A stretch of 40,392 nucleotides of DNA from Anaerolinea sp. Lineage in GTDB: Bacteria > Chloroflexota > Anaerolineae > Aggregatilineales > UBA2796. The translations under genes and the position numbers were made by a program. Location of the stretch: positions 1-40,392 of the forward strand of contig JACSRJ010000212.1 of assembly GCA_014879835.1 (NCBI GenBank), written 5' to 3'. Every line of letters begins with the position of its first letter. Positions within the stretch are counted from its first letter, which is position 1. Under the pieces are notes generated by a model. It searched no databases. It saw only the letters and a program-made list of their open reading frames with translations, and had not been told where the DNA came from. Positions 32,101 through 40,392 of the stretch are shown here, in pieces.

Positions 32101-33793
32101 CCTTAAGGATGGTCTCCAAAACCCCGGCTTCAAGGGTTAACCCTGCTCGCAGCGCGGGCGCACTGATCGCCGCGGCCATAGCCTCGTTATTGAGGGGCAG
32201 GATGACCTCGGTGCGCTGGCGCAGTAAATCTCCAAACTCAGGGTACTGAAGGGGACGATCATAAAAGTCTGCGCGTAAGGTGATCGCCACCCACAAACGT
32301 GATCCGGGCGCGTTGAGGGTGGTCTGAATCTCGCGCAGAAACTGCATCCGGATGTTTTCATCGGGGCAGGCCGTAAAAACTTCTTCAAATTGATCAATCA
32401 TCAAAAATAGCTGAGCATCCGGCTCATCCGGGAGCAGGGTAGGCAGTAGGGTTTGTAAAGCGTCATCAATTTCTGCCAGACGGGCCGCAAAATTGGAGGG
32501 GACATCCACGGCCACTTCGAGTAAGGCTTGGGCCAATTCATCAAAGGGCGCAGCGCCGGGGATGAAGGAGGCAAAAAACCACTTATCAGAACCGGGCAGT
32601 GCCCCCCGACGCAGGGCTGGGATTAATCCTGCCCGCGCCAAACTGGACTTGCCTGATCCACTTGCGCCCACCAACGCCAAAAAGCGACGGTTGGGCACAT
32701 CTTCCTTGAGTCGCTCAATGAGTTTATGTACCTCAAGCTCACGCCCGAAAAAATCGTTGGCATCCGCCTCCTGAAAAGCGCGCAGCCCTTTATAGGGGTT
32801 GATCGGCTCATGGATACGCATGGTTTCAGCATCGCGGTTGGGGGTCGCGTCAATTCGTGCAGTGGCGTTGTCTGGGGACTTGATGGTGGTGCGTTTGTGC
32901 CCACTGCGGCGTGATGGGGTCGCATCCGGAATCGGCGACGGCACGGAGGCATCATCAGCAGTGCCATCGTCCTCTGTGATAGCCCGTCGAAAGGCCGTTG
33001 CCATGCTGATTGCGTCGGGGTAGCGCTGTTCTGGGGCTTTGGCCGTGGCGCGCTGAATCACGTTGTCAATGGCTGGGGAGAAGTGCTCTTGAACCGAGGG
33101 GACGGCAGCGTTGATATGTTTGATCAGCAGTTCAGTGGCCGTCTCCTCTTGGAAGGGACGTTTGCCCATCAACAGCTCGTAGATCACGATCCCCAAACTG
33201 TACAGATCAGTCTGGGGTGAGACCACCTGCCCCAAAACCTGTTCGGGAGCAATGTATGCGGGCGATCCCACCATCAGATGATCGGAATTGGCGTCGCGCT
33301 CAGAAGTGATCTTGGCGATCCCAAAATCAGCCAGATAAGCGTTGCGATCTTCATCAAGCAGGATGTTATCAGGCTTAATGTCCCGATGCACAATGCCTTT
33401 ACGGTGGGCGACGGCCAACCCAGAGGCGATTTGCTCCAGCAGACGGGCTACAGACTGAGGCGTAAAGTTAGAGGCGGTAAGCGCCGCCCGAAGGGAGCCA
33501 CCACGAAGCCAGCGCATGACCAGATAGGCCCCACCCGGTTCTCGCCAGAAGTCATATAGGGGGACAATGTTGGGGTGTTCAAGGCGCGCCACAAGCTGAG
33601 CTTCACTCTCAAACTCCCGGATGAACTCGGCTTTGTTGGCGTAATCCGGGAGAATCACCTTAACAGCGACCTCCCGTTTGATGGCGGGCTGGTAAGCGCT
33701 GTAAACTGCGCCAAATCCGCCCGCCCCGATCTGCGCTTTTAGCTCATAACCCCGGATGATCTTGCCTGCCAGATCAGGTGCTGTTTCGTTCAC
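29141..33793 (-). CDS. Ser/Thr protein kinase - STAND NTPase - TM - WD40 sensor protein
   Basis: A 1,550-residue signalling protein. Residues 16-275 are a Hanks-type kinase with all key residues: Gly loop IGAGGFG (22-28), Lys45, HRDIKPDN with Asp138, DFG with Asp156. After a basic, Thr-rich linker, NPYKGLRAFQEADANDFFGR opens a STAND-type NTPase (about 330-780) with P-loop GASGSGKSS (Lys382) and LFLMIDQFEEVF as Walker B. One hydrophobic helix at about 785-808 (AAAVLGVMVVLALAATAFAA) precedes WD40-like repeats from about 905 to 1515; I count about 14 blades, several degenerate, which would make two seven-bladed propellers. The single helix puts kinase and NTPase inside and the propellers outside the cell. 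It starts five bases after an exported FecR-like gene. Confidence 0.9.
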   Translation of the reverse strand: MNETAPDLAGKIIRGYELKAQIGAGGFGAVYSAYQPAIKREVAVKVILPDYANKAEFIREFESEAQLVARLEHPNIVPLYDFWREPGGAYLVMRWLRGGSLRAALTASNFTPQSVARLLEQIASGLAVAHRKGIVHRDIKPDNILLDEDRNAYLADFGIAKITSERDANSDHLMVGSPAYIAPEQVLGQVVSPQTDLYSLGIVIYELLMGKRPFQEETATELLIKHINAAVPSVQEHFSPAIDNVIQRATAKAPEQRYPDAISMATAFRRAITEDDGTADDASVPSPIPDATPSRRSGHKRTTIKSPDNATARIDATPNRDAETMRIHEPINPYKGLRAFQEADANDFFGRELEVHKLIERLKEDVPNRRFLALVGASGSGKSSLARAGLIPALRRGALPGSDKWFFASFIPGAAPFDELAQALLEVAVDVPSNFAARLAEIDDALQTLLPTLLPDEPDAQLFLMIDQFEEVFTACPDENIRMQFLREIQTTLNAPGSRLWVAITLRADFYDRPLQYPEFGDLLRQRTEVILPLNNEAMAAAISAPALRAGLTLEAGVLETILKDVSAQPGALPLMQYSLTELFERRQGLQLTLKAYEESGGVLGALARRADQLYETLDTPSQDLARAMFLRLVTLGEGTEDTRRRVVRAELSALANDDRLDHLLSLYGGYRLLSFDRDPITRAPTIELAHEALIRAWGRLRDWLASSRDEVRTQRRLSASVEEWENAGHDPSFLASGARLDQFSEWLRTSHLGITHRERTYLESSIAEQAAKRAQDERIARRVQNFGRAAAVLGVMVVLALAATAFAAAQAGQARSEVEIAAQTLTPVPRTLTPVQLTLVAGNALIRSGQATATSVAVARQQQEALIESLRLGNAASNLLGESSSSPELAALLAIRALRTAYTVPADAALVMAFDRMYAREVMSSHTDTVTAVALAPDGTRFSSGQDGALYRWRDQAATLLFSGDSPVRALALSPEASPELVIIADDDGVIRLLNARDGKVIREITQAHKSPILCLAFAPDGSLFASGGVEGEIHLWDKTGTRVKSWAAHDGGTLALAFAPNSSALLSGGVDGYSRLWSIPESSLRTEMEWIDPVLGVAYPQPGSDQGDGQWAVISAGSEATLINPENGETRLTFRGHTDLVNAASFNQDGSQVVTVSADGTLRVWNIQENNPNLDQPILLGHTDSVLAVSVNGTDQILTGSADQTVRLWEIRSNGSDMRLRSASLAAPADPGISVVRLMEGTTSLLVGTHNGYWIGDFETGRIVSNEDEVKHRIQVTAHSGKWLMMGTSTLFQFDLTQKKILKYFELPDHAADAVLMSTALSPDDRLLLTGWNDRAVRLWDIEKGGLFRVWEQRQDWVGAVAFTPDGKAIIVTDLSGGISLITLETGQERPLGKLDRPIWSVTVSPDGQIAVTGDENGQLTFWSLPSGRIERVIKAHSLQIGALAFSADGRYLLSGSADRSGVITESATGREYRRLIAHEAEISAVAFSPDGKLAITGSADGEVRLWDVDYQTFGDRVCKRLNAVQRRLSTAEQGRYGIGDRNICPED

Positions 33794-33798
33794 ACTGG

Positions 33799-34953
33799 TT
33801 ACCGTTCACGTCCTAAACGTTCTCGTTCAAAGGCCTCTTTTAACTCGGTGAAACGTCCCATCTTGGGTGCGTCTAGCAGAGAAGTGATGCTGGTGAGGAC
33901 CAGTTTTTCACCGTCCTTGGTGCCGATGGCCCGCACGGGTTCACCCCGCTGTACCTCACGCAGAAGATCGGCATTGGGGACTTCAAAAGCCACCCCCGCA
34001 ACCACAATCACCGTCGGATTTTCACCCCGCACCGTTTGCAGGATACCATCGACAATAGTACCCTCTTCGCCTTCTTCTTGGCGTCCATCTGCCGGGGTGT
34101 TGGGCCGAGGCTCCACAATCTCGATCTTGCGGGGCAGGAGATCAAGGGGCAGGGCATTGTTGGCGGCCGCAGGGTTGTAGGGTTGAACCTCGCGGGCGGG
34201 GCCTCTGGGCAGGAGTCCTGCGCTCATCGGCACCCAGATACGCTCACCGGGCAGCCCTAGACGGGTCACGCCGCCCGCTTTGACTTCGGCCGTGCCCTCA
34301 AGGACATTCAGACTCCATTCACCATCAACCAGTGTCTCCACAAAGGCCGTTGAGCCGATCTTAACCTCTGCGCCATTGATCCACAGTTCGACCTTCTTTT
34401 TGCCTTTGGGAGTCTGGATCAGAACACCTTCTTTGGGGGCTTCCTGACAGGCTTTACGCCCGCTGGATTTGAGGTAAAACGCCTGCATGGGCTGGAACGA
34501 ATTGGGCACATGTGCTTCTGGTATGGCCTTGGCATCGGTCACCGTGACACTGCCAAAGATGATCATGGTGACAGCCTCATTTGGCTCGGAGTCGGGCAGA
34601 TTCGCCTGAAGGCGCATCAGGATCACACCCCATGCGGGCGCATCAAGATCCATCGGGCTAAGGCTCAGCGACCGGATGGCGTTTAAGTCCACCACATCAC
34701 CCGGCTTCTCAAATTTGGCGTTTTCAAAACCCGTATTAAAACTCACCCGTGCCGCAAGGTTGCCATAGCAGGTTTTGTTACGTCCGGTACGGGCACACTG
34801 GGCCGCGGTTTGTTGAAAAGCGGTTTTAACGATTTCGGGGCAGGTGGATGACTGGGCAACCGCGGGTGTGGCTGGGGCTAGGCTCCAAACTGAAAATACC
34901 ATCAGCGCAGTCAGGGTGAACACAATAACAGATCGAATACATCGTTTCGCCAT
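33799..34953 (-). CDS. Exported FecR-like / DUF5666-like protein, partner of the kinase
   Basis: A protein of about 384 residues with an N-terminal signal peptide (VIVFTLTALMVFSVWSLAPA, cleavage after VAQ). The mature part starts with a Cys-containing segment (three Cys within about 30 residues, a fourth later in RKACQEAP), suggesting disulfides outside the cell. The middle has a FecR-like beta domain: VLIQTPKGKKKVELWINGAE, then FVETLVDGEWSLNVLEGTAEV and LGLPGERIWV. The C-terminal 90 residues resemble a DUF5666-type small beta-barrel (VDGILQTVRGENPTVIVVAG, VRAIGTKDGEKLVLTSI). The ATG at 34953 follows GAGGG by seven bases; an earlier ATG at 34977 is less likely. The kinase gene follows after five bases, so the two are co-transcribed and probably act together at the envelope. 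Confidence 0.7.
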   Translation of the reverse strand: MAKRCIRSVIVFTLTALMVFSVWSLAPATPAVAQSSTCPEIVKTAFQQTAAQCARTGRNKTCYGNLAARVSFNTGFENAKFEKPGDVVDLNAIRSLSLSPMDLDAPAWGVILMRLQANLPDSEPNEAVTMIIFGSVTVTDAKAIPEAHVPNSFQPMQAFYLKSSGRKACQEAPKEGVLIQTPKGKKKVELWINGAEVKIGSTAFVETLVDGEWSLNVLEGTAEVKAGGVTRLGLPGERIWVPMSAGLLPRGPAREVQPYNPAAANNALPLDLLPRKIEIVEPRPNTPADGRQEEGEEGTIVDGILQTVRGENPTVIVVAGVAFEVPNADLLREVQRGEPVRAIGTKDGEKLVLTSITSLLDAPKMGRFTELKEAFERERLGRER

Positions 34954-35277
34954 CTTACAACCCTCATCCCTATACAATCCTTGTGGACAGTGCTGATCTT
35001 ACACCGAATTCGGCGAGCAGGGTTGTAAAAGGAGTCATAAAAGAGAGTCTGAATGCCGTTTACCACGCCGAGACGAGGATTGTTTGGGGAAGGAAGGCAC
35101 GATCTGATTCCCCCCTATAACCCTCACCTCCCTACGCCTCCCTTCTACCGCGTGCGGCAGAAAGGGAGGGCATTTTTGAGGGGTTTCCCCTCAATCTCAC
35201 CGTTAACAGCTCAGACCTCAGGGTAAATGCTGTAGGGATGAGGGTGATTCGGCGGGTAATCCGGAGGCGCGGCTTCT
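34954..35277. repeat. 324-nt gap with two hairpins
   Basis: No gene is supported here. A long inverted repeat (CCTCCCTT at 35137-35144 with AAGGGAGG at 35162-35169, plus inner pairs around CCGC/GCGG) is followed by TTGAGGGG-TTT-CCCCTCAA (35176-35194), a perfect eight-pair stem with a three-base loop. Read on the - strand, the second lies about 84 nt after the rfbB stop and is followed by AAAAA. A 10-base palindrome, CCGAATTCGG, at 35004-35013 lies upstream of the FecR-like gene. I see no convincing promoter. Confidence 0.5.
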
Positions 35278-36300
<1,023 letters not shown>

Positions 36301-36365
36301 CGAGCATCCCTCTCAACATTACAACCGGACACAAGAATACTCACTCCCTGTAGGTCAGGGCAAGG

Positions 36366-36371
36366 TATACT
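36366..36371 (+). promoter_or_regulatory. -10-like element upstream of gpmI
   Basis: TATACT lies 44 bp before the gpmI start codon. The -35 region is not convincing, so this is a weak call based on hexamer and position only. Confidence 0.3.
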
Positions 36372-36415
36372 CATGCAGAATTGAACAAACACACGGAGCT
36401 GAAAGGATTTTCACC

Positions 36416-37954
36416 GTGACAGTCATGCTCATCATCCTTGATGGATGGGGTCTACGCGAAGCCCGCGAAGGCAATGCAGTCAAGTTGGGCAAGGTTCCCA
36501 CCTTCAACCATCTATGGGAAAGCGGCAACTATGCGACCACAACCTTGGGCGCATCGGGGGAATGTGTTGGGCTGCCCAAAGGGCAGATTGGCGGCAGTGA
36601 GGTGGGTCATCTGAACCTTGGCGCGGGGACAATGATCTATACCGATTTGACCTATATTGATAAACAAATCGAAAGCGGTGAGTTCTTTAAGAACCCCGTA
36701 CTGAGTGAAGCAATGGATCGGGCCGCAAAAGGCGGAACCCTGCACTTGATGGGCTTGGTCAGTGATGGTGGCATTCACAGTTATATCACCCACATCTACG
36801 CCCTGATCGATATGGCAAAGCAGCGTGGGGTGACCCGATTGGCGCTGCACGCTTTCACCGACGGACGTGATACCCCTCCTACCAGTGGCAAGGAACATCT
36901 GGCCAACTTGCAGGCGCACCTCAATAAAGTGGGCGTAGGCAAGATCGCCACCGTGATCGGGCGTTATTACGTGATGGATCGTGATAAGCGCTGGGATCGG
37001 ACGGAGCTGGCCTATCGGGCTTTGGTTCAAGGCGAGGCTGAACGTAAGGTCGCCAGTGCCGAAGCCGCCATCACCGCCGCCTATGCCGAGGGCAAAACGG
37101 ACGAATTCCTGTTTCCCTATGTGATCACCACCCCGGAGGGCCAACCGACTGCCTGCATCGAGAGTGGCGATACCATCATCGGTTTTAACTTCCGCGGGGA
37201 TCGGATGCGTCAGATTTATTATGCCCTGATGAATGATGAGTTTTCAGGTTTTGCCCGTGAGCGGCTGCGCGATCTGCACTTTGTGACCATGGGCACGTGG
37301 GGCGATGATGTGACCAGCCCCAAAGCGTTCATTCGCCCCCCTCAGGATACCTGTATCGCTGAAGTGCTGAGCAAAGCGGGCAAAACTCAGCTTCACATGG
37401 CGGAGACCGAAAAGTACCGTCATGTGACCTTCTTCTTTAACGGGCAGCGCGATGAGCCGTTCCCCGGTGAGGAGCGAATCTTGGTGGACAGCCCCAAAGA
37501 CGTGCCCACCTACGATAAGAAACCGGAGATGAGCGCTATATCTCTGGCAAATCGGGCGGTGGAGCAGATCTTGAGCCGTAAGTTCGACTTCATCCTGCTC
37601 AATTTTGCGAACCCCGATATGGTTGGGCATACGGGTGTGTTGGAGGCGGCGATCAAAGCAGTCGAGACGGTTGACGCGCAGCTAAAGGGGCTTCTTGAGG
37701 CACTCAAAGAAGTGGGCGCAACGGTGCTGGTCACGGCTGATCACGGCAACTGCGAAATGATGATCGACCCAGAAACCGGACAGCCGCACACAGCCCACAC
37801 CATGTCACGGGTACCCTTCATTGTGATCACCCCTGACGGCAGCAAACCGAAACTGCAAGAGGGCAATCTATGTAATGTTTCGCCCACGATTCTGGGCTTG
37901 TTAGGGCTGCCCGTGCCCGCTTCAATGGATGCGTCTAGCCTGATTGTAGGTTAG
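36416..37954 (+). CDS. gpmI: 2,3-bisphosphoglycerate-independent phosphoglycerate mutase
   Basis: The cofactor-independent mutase interconverts 3- and 2-phosphoglycerate in glycolysis and gluconeogenesis. The 512-residue length is standard. The metal/phosphatase core is complete: LILDGWGL-type motif with Asp9, the phosphorylated Ser61 in GGSEVGHLNLG, LHAFTDGRDTPP, FNFRGDRMRQ, PDMVGHTG, VTADHGNCE and HTMSRVPFIV. The start is GTG at 36416, with AAAGGA eight bases upstream; the next Met is three residues in. It is cytoplasmic and stands alone on the + strand. Confidence 0.96.
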   Translation: MTVMLIILDGWGLREAREGNAVKLGKVPTFNHLWESGNYATTTLGASGECVGLPKGQIGGSEVGHLNLGAGTMIYTDLTYIDKQIESGEFFKNPVLSEAMDRAAKGGTLHLMGLVSDGGIHSYITHIYALIDMAKQRGVTRLALHAFTDGRDTPPTSGKEHLANLQAHLNKVGVGKIATVIGRYYVMDRDKRWDRTELAYRALVQGEAERKVASAEAAITAAYAEGKTDEFLFPYVITTPEGQPTACIESGDTIIGFNFRGDRMRQIYYALMNDEFSGFARERLRDLHFVTMGTWGDDVTSPKAFIRPPQDTCIAEVLSKAGKTQLHMAETEKYRHVTFFFNGQRDEPFPGEERILVDSPKDVPTYDKKPEMSAISLANRAVEQILSRKFDFILLNFANPDMVGHTGVLEAAIKAVETVDAQLKGLLEALKEVGATVLVTADHGNCEMMIDPETGQPHTAHTMSRVPFIVITPDGSKPKLQEGNLCNVSPTILGLLGLPVPASMDASSLIVG

Positions 37955-37961
37955 GACTCAT

Positions 37962-38040
37962 CCCCTCACATGGGGCAGTGTGCGGGAGAAGTCCTCTCAA
38001 AGAACCATTACCCCCTTCGCCCGTGTGTGGGCGAAGAGGG
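37962..38040. terminator. Two hairpins after gpmI
   Basis: CCCC (37962-37965) pairs with GGGG (37972-37975). A longer stem, CCCCCTTCGCCC (38011-38022) with GGGCGAAGAGGG (38029-38040), has one mismatch and a six-base loop. Neither is followed by a T-run. Confidence 0.45.
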
Positions 38041-38095
38041 TATAGGGTAAGCACATAACGCCTATCCCTTTTGAACAGAACCGAAATGTCTTCAA

Positions 38096-38104
38096 TGCTA
38101 TAAT
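38096..38104 (+). promoter_or_regulatory. Extended -10 promoter of the aldo/keto reductase gene
   Basis: TGC followed by a perfect TATAAT (38099-38104) is an extended -10 element, which can work without a good -35. TTGAAC at 38071-38076 is 22 bases away, too far for a standard -35. The leader would be about 27 nt. Confidence 0.55.
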
Positions 38105-38137
38105 GCCTCAGAGGTAGATGCAGGGAGCGTGATCATC

Positions 38138-39118
38138 ATGCAGTACATTCGATTGGGGCATACCGGGCTAAAAGTCTCGCGTTTATGTCTGGGAATGATG
38201 AGTTATGGTTCTTCACAGTGGCGCTCTTGGGTCTTGGATGAGGCTGATTCTATGCCTTTTATCCAACGTGCAGTGGAGTCTGGGATCAACTTCTTCGACA
38301 CTGCTGATATGTACTCACTTGGGGTGAGTGAGGAGATCACTGGGAAGGCGCTGCGGGAATTCGCCCGCCGGGATGAGGTGGTGATTGCAACGAAGGTGTA
38401 TCACCCCAGCGGGAACAAACCCAACCAGCGAGGGCTGTCGCGTAAGCATATCATGGAATCAATAGATGCTTCGCTGCGCCGCCTCGGAACGGATTATGTT
38501 GATCTCTATCAGATTCATCGTTGGGATGTTGATACTCCCATCGAAGAGACATTGGAAGCCCTCAACGACGTGGTGCGATCTGGAAAAGCGCTCTATATTG
38601 GCGCTTCGAGTATGTATGCGTGGCAGTTTGCTAAGGCCCTTTTTGTTTCCCGACAGCACGGTTGGAGCCAGTTTGTATCGATGCAAAATCATTACAATCT
38701 GGTCTATCGTGAGGAAGAACGGGAGATGATTCCTTTGTGCCTTGATCAGGGCATTGGGGTGATTCCATGGTCACCACTAGCGCGTGGCTTTTTGGCAGGT
38801 AACCGCTCTCGCAGTCGAGAAGATGAGACTGTCCGCGCTCGCACCGATGAGTTCGCTCATATGCTTTATTATCAGGATACTGATTTTGCGGTTGCGGATG
38901 CGGTCTCGGCGCTGGCCGCAAAGCGCGGGGTCAAGCCCGCCCAGATCGCGCTGGCATGGATGCTTCACAAGCCCGGTATCACCGCGCCGATCATTGGGGT
39001 GACCAAGATGTATCAACTTGACGAGGCCCTCGGCGCGCTTGAGATCAAACTCTCGCCAGAGGAAATTGACTCCCTTGAAGCACCTTATATCCCACATCGA
39101 ATTTTGGGACATCAGTAG
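38138..39118 (+). CDS. Aldo/keto reductase
   Basis: An NADPH-dependent aldo/keto reductase of 326 residues, reducing an aldehyde or ketone in the cytoplasm; the substrate is not predictable. The catalytic tetrad is complete: Asp54 and Tyr59 (FFDTADMYS), Lys86 (VVIATKVYHP) and His127 (YQIHRWD). Family signatures LGMMSYGSS near the N-terminus and IIGVTKMYQLDEAL near the C-terminus support a YajO- or YghZ-like group. GGGAG is ten bases before the ATG at 38138 but only one base before an in-frame GTG at 38129, so the ATG is preferred. The Mg-chelatase-type gene follows after 19 bases and may be co-transcribed. Confidence 0.92.
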   Translation: MQYIRLGHTGLKVSRLCLGMMSYGSSQWRSWVLDEADSMPFIQRAVESGINFFDTADMYSLGVSEEITGKALREFARRDEVVIATKVYHPSGNKPNQRGLSRKHIMESIDASLRRLGTDYVDLYQIHRWDVDTPIEETLEALNDVVRSGKALYIGASSMYAWQFAKALFVSRQHGWSQFVSMQNHYNLVYREEEREMIPLCLDQGIGVIPWSPLARGFLAGNRSRSREDETVRARTDEFAHMLYYQDTDFAVADAVSALAAKRGVKPAQIALAWMLHKPGITAPIIGVTKMYQLDEALGALEIKLSPEEIDSLEAPYIPHRILGHQ

Positions 39119-39137
39119 GCACGGAGTGGCCCACCTC

Positions 39138-40352
39138 ATGAGTGATCAACCTGTTCTGCCTCCCATCGACCCAGAGAACCCGCCTGAAGGGCATCTGCCT
39201 TCGATGCTCTTGCGGATGCTCAGCACATCAGGCGCACGGGCGATCCTCTCGGCCAAACCCGCGGAATTGGGTTTGGCCGAAAACCTGCCCTTCCCATTTC
39301 TAGCGCTGGTGGGGCAGACCGAAATGCGAATCGCGCTGCTGCTGGCGGTAATCAACCCCAACATTGGCGGGGTTCTGTTGATCGGTCCGCGAGGTACGGG
39401 AAAAACCACGGCCGTCCGCGCTTTGACGACCCTACTTCCTGATGTTGAAGTGAGCGCCTGCGAAAACGGTGAAGGCTGCCTGCCCGAAGACTATGCCCGT
39501 GAAGGTGAAGCTGGGGTGTGCGCCAGTTGTTTACGCAGACTACGTGCTGGTGAGAGTATTACCCGTTGGGGGTCGGTCAACATGATCGAACTGCCCCTCA
39601 ATGCACGCCTTGATGATGTGGTGGGCGGGGTTAATGAGCGGATTGCGGTTCAGCAGCACAAAGTGAAAGTGGAGCGGGGTATCCTCGCCCGCGCTGACCA
39701 AAATCTGCTGTACGTGGATGAGGTAAATTTGCTAGAAGATCAGATTGTGGATGCTATCCTTGACGCTTCAGCAGCAGGGTCCTATACGGTGCGGCGCGGC
39801 GCGATCTCCGGTACCTACCGATCCCGGTTTGTGTTGATCGGTTCTATGAATCCAGAAGAAGGAAACCTGCGTCCGCAGCTCATGGATCGTTTTGGATTGC
39901 GGGTGGTGGTGCGGGGTCTGATGCAAAAAGAGGATCGGCTCGAAATCTATAACCGGGTGCGTGCTTATCGCGGCAACAGTCGGGCCTTCATCCGTGAGTG
40001 GGCAAACCCAACGGTCATCGCCCGCGAAGATGTCACTGCCGCCCGCGAACTGGTTAAGGAAGTGGAACTGACCGATGAGGCCCTCGACATCGGGTTGGAA
40101 CTCGTGCGCCGCCTCGATATTGACTCTCATCGCGCTGAATACGTGATGTTTGAGGCCGCCCGCGCTTATGCGGCTGCTGATGGGCGAGATCGCGCTCATG
40201 TGGGCGATGTACGCGCTGTGGCTGCGCTTGCCCTTCGTCAGCGCCGCAGCCAGTTTATGGTCGATTTTGCGGAGGGGCAAAAGGTTGAGGATAACCAGAT
40301 CGGACAGACTTTTGATCACATTCTAAACCGCGAAAGTGAGGGCGAAGGGTGA
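39138..40352 (+). CDS. Magnesium-chelatase-type AAA+ ATPase (BchI/ChlI-like)
   Basis: A 404-residue AAA+ ATPase of the ChlI/BchI branch. Walker A is GPRGTGKTT (Lys89), Walker B LLYVDEVNLL, and the sensor region GSMNPEEGNLRPQLMDRFGL is typical. Between Walker A and the next strand a 24-residue segment carries four Cys (108, 114, 128, 131; CX5C then CX2C), a possible metal-binding knuckle. The start at 39138 is preferred because a longer reading overlaps the reductase gene by 100 bases. In phototrophs this subunit drives Mg insertion into protoporphyrin; in other bacteria such ATPases work with VWA-domain partners on other metal or chaperone tasks. The stop overlaps the start of the next gene (GTGA). 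Confidence 0.9.
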   Translation: MSDQPVLPPIDPENPPEGHLPSMLLRMLSTSGARAILSAKPAELGLAENLPFPFLALVGQTEMRIALLLAVINPNIGGVLLIGPRGTGKTTAVRALTTLLPDVEVSACENGEGCLPEDYAREGEAGVCASCLRRLRAGESITRWGSVNMIELPLNARLDDVVGGVNERIAVQQHKVKVERGILARADQNLLYVDEVNLLEDQIVDAILDASAAGSYTVRRGAISGTYRSRFVLIGSMNPEEGNLRPQLMDRFGLRVVVRGLMQKEDRLEIYNRVRAYRGNSRAFIREWANPTVIAREDVTAARELVKEVELTDEALDIGLELVRRLDIDSHRAEYVMFEAARAYAAADGRDRAHVGDVRAVAALALRQRRSQFMVDFAEGQKVEDNQIGQTFDHILNRESEGEG

Positions 40353-40392
40353 ATTCGCCAGACTTCAAACGTCCACATCTGCTGGAGTGGTT
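40349..40392 (+). CDS. Start of the next gene, probable VWA/chelatase partner (truncated by window end)
   Basis: A GTG at 40349 overlaps the preceding stop codon by four bases, and the frame stays open to the window end, giving 14 residues (MNSPDFKRPHLLEW). A coupled gene directly after a ChlI-like ATPase is most often the VWA-domain (ChlD/BchD-like) partner. The residues seen are too few to prove this. Confidence 0.45.
   Translation, partial: MNSPDFKRPHLLEW

Noticed and set aside
35004-35013. Palindrome CCGAATTCGG as an operator.
   Set aside because: It is short, single in the window and not placed next to a recognisable promoter; not enough to call a site.
39018-39137. Upstream extension of the chelatase-type gene by 40 codons.
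   Set aside because: It would overlap the aldo/keto reductase coding region by 100 bases, and the extension has no family resemblance; the ATG at 39138 fits better.

Overview
The window looks like chromosomal DNA of a free-living heterotrophic bacterium, most likely a member of the Chloroflexota (Anaerolineae-like). This is inferred from gene style rather than a marker gene: a 1,550-residue Ser/Thr kinase fused to a STAND-type NTPase, one membrane helix and WD40 repeats; a multi-TM/GAF protein ending in a helix-turn-helix-like segment; an oligosaccharide ABC transporter with no ATPase gene of its own; and a BchI/ChlI-type AAA+ ATPase. I found no rRNA, tRNA, CRISPR array, insertion sequence or phage gene. 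The window opens in non-coding or unassignable sequence and ends inside a gene on the + strand.

Layout. 0.2-2.2 kb: an MDR-type oxidoreductase and a winged-helix/beta-sandwich protein. 2.2-6.8 kb (+): a D-apionate-lactonase-like enzyme, then a GNAT acetyltransferase whose stop overlaps the start of a nine-TM/GAF/HTH-like protein. 6.8-7.9 kb (-): mnmA. 8.0-16.3 kb: a sugar-uptake locus. A solute-binding protein, two CUT1 permeases and a GH3 beta-glucosidase are read leftward, and a LacI-family regulator is read rightward from the same 0.7-kb intergenic region. That region holds two identical palindromes (GAATGCGCATTC), each next to a promoter-like motif. 16.3-23.2 kb: glycosyltransferase (-), rnhB and a cation-efflux transporter (+, overlapping by 4 nt), carbamoyltransferase (-) and a Wzc-like chain-length/tyrosine-kinase protein (-), together suggesting surface polysaccharide work. 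23.4-29.0 kb (+): an M20 peptidase, a single-domain response regulator next to oligoendopeptidase F, and an exported DUF3352 protein. 29.1-35.0 kb (-): an exported FecR-like protein followed 5 nt later by the giant kinase. 35.3-40.4 kb: rfbB (-), gpmI (+), an aldo/keto reductase (+), a Mg-chelatase-type ATPase (+) and the first codons of its likely partner.

How the parts work together. The most coherent module is the sugar locus. The repressor probably binds both palindromes, shutting down import and its own synthesis until a beta-linked sugar arrives; the sugar is then imported by the transporter, with an ATPase encoded elsewhere, and cleaved in the cytoplasm by GH3. Stable hairpins after the binding-protein gene and after the second permease gene suggest unequal expression within the operon. 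The second coherent module is the FecR-like/kinase pair, predicted to place a two-propeller WD40 sensor outside the membrane and kinase plus STAND domains inside.

Across the window, intergenic gaps carry strong inverted repeats, but few are followed by a U-tract, so termination or 3'-end protection may not follow the usual intrinsic-terminator pattern. All function calls come from reading motifs in the sequence; no database search was possible.
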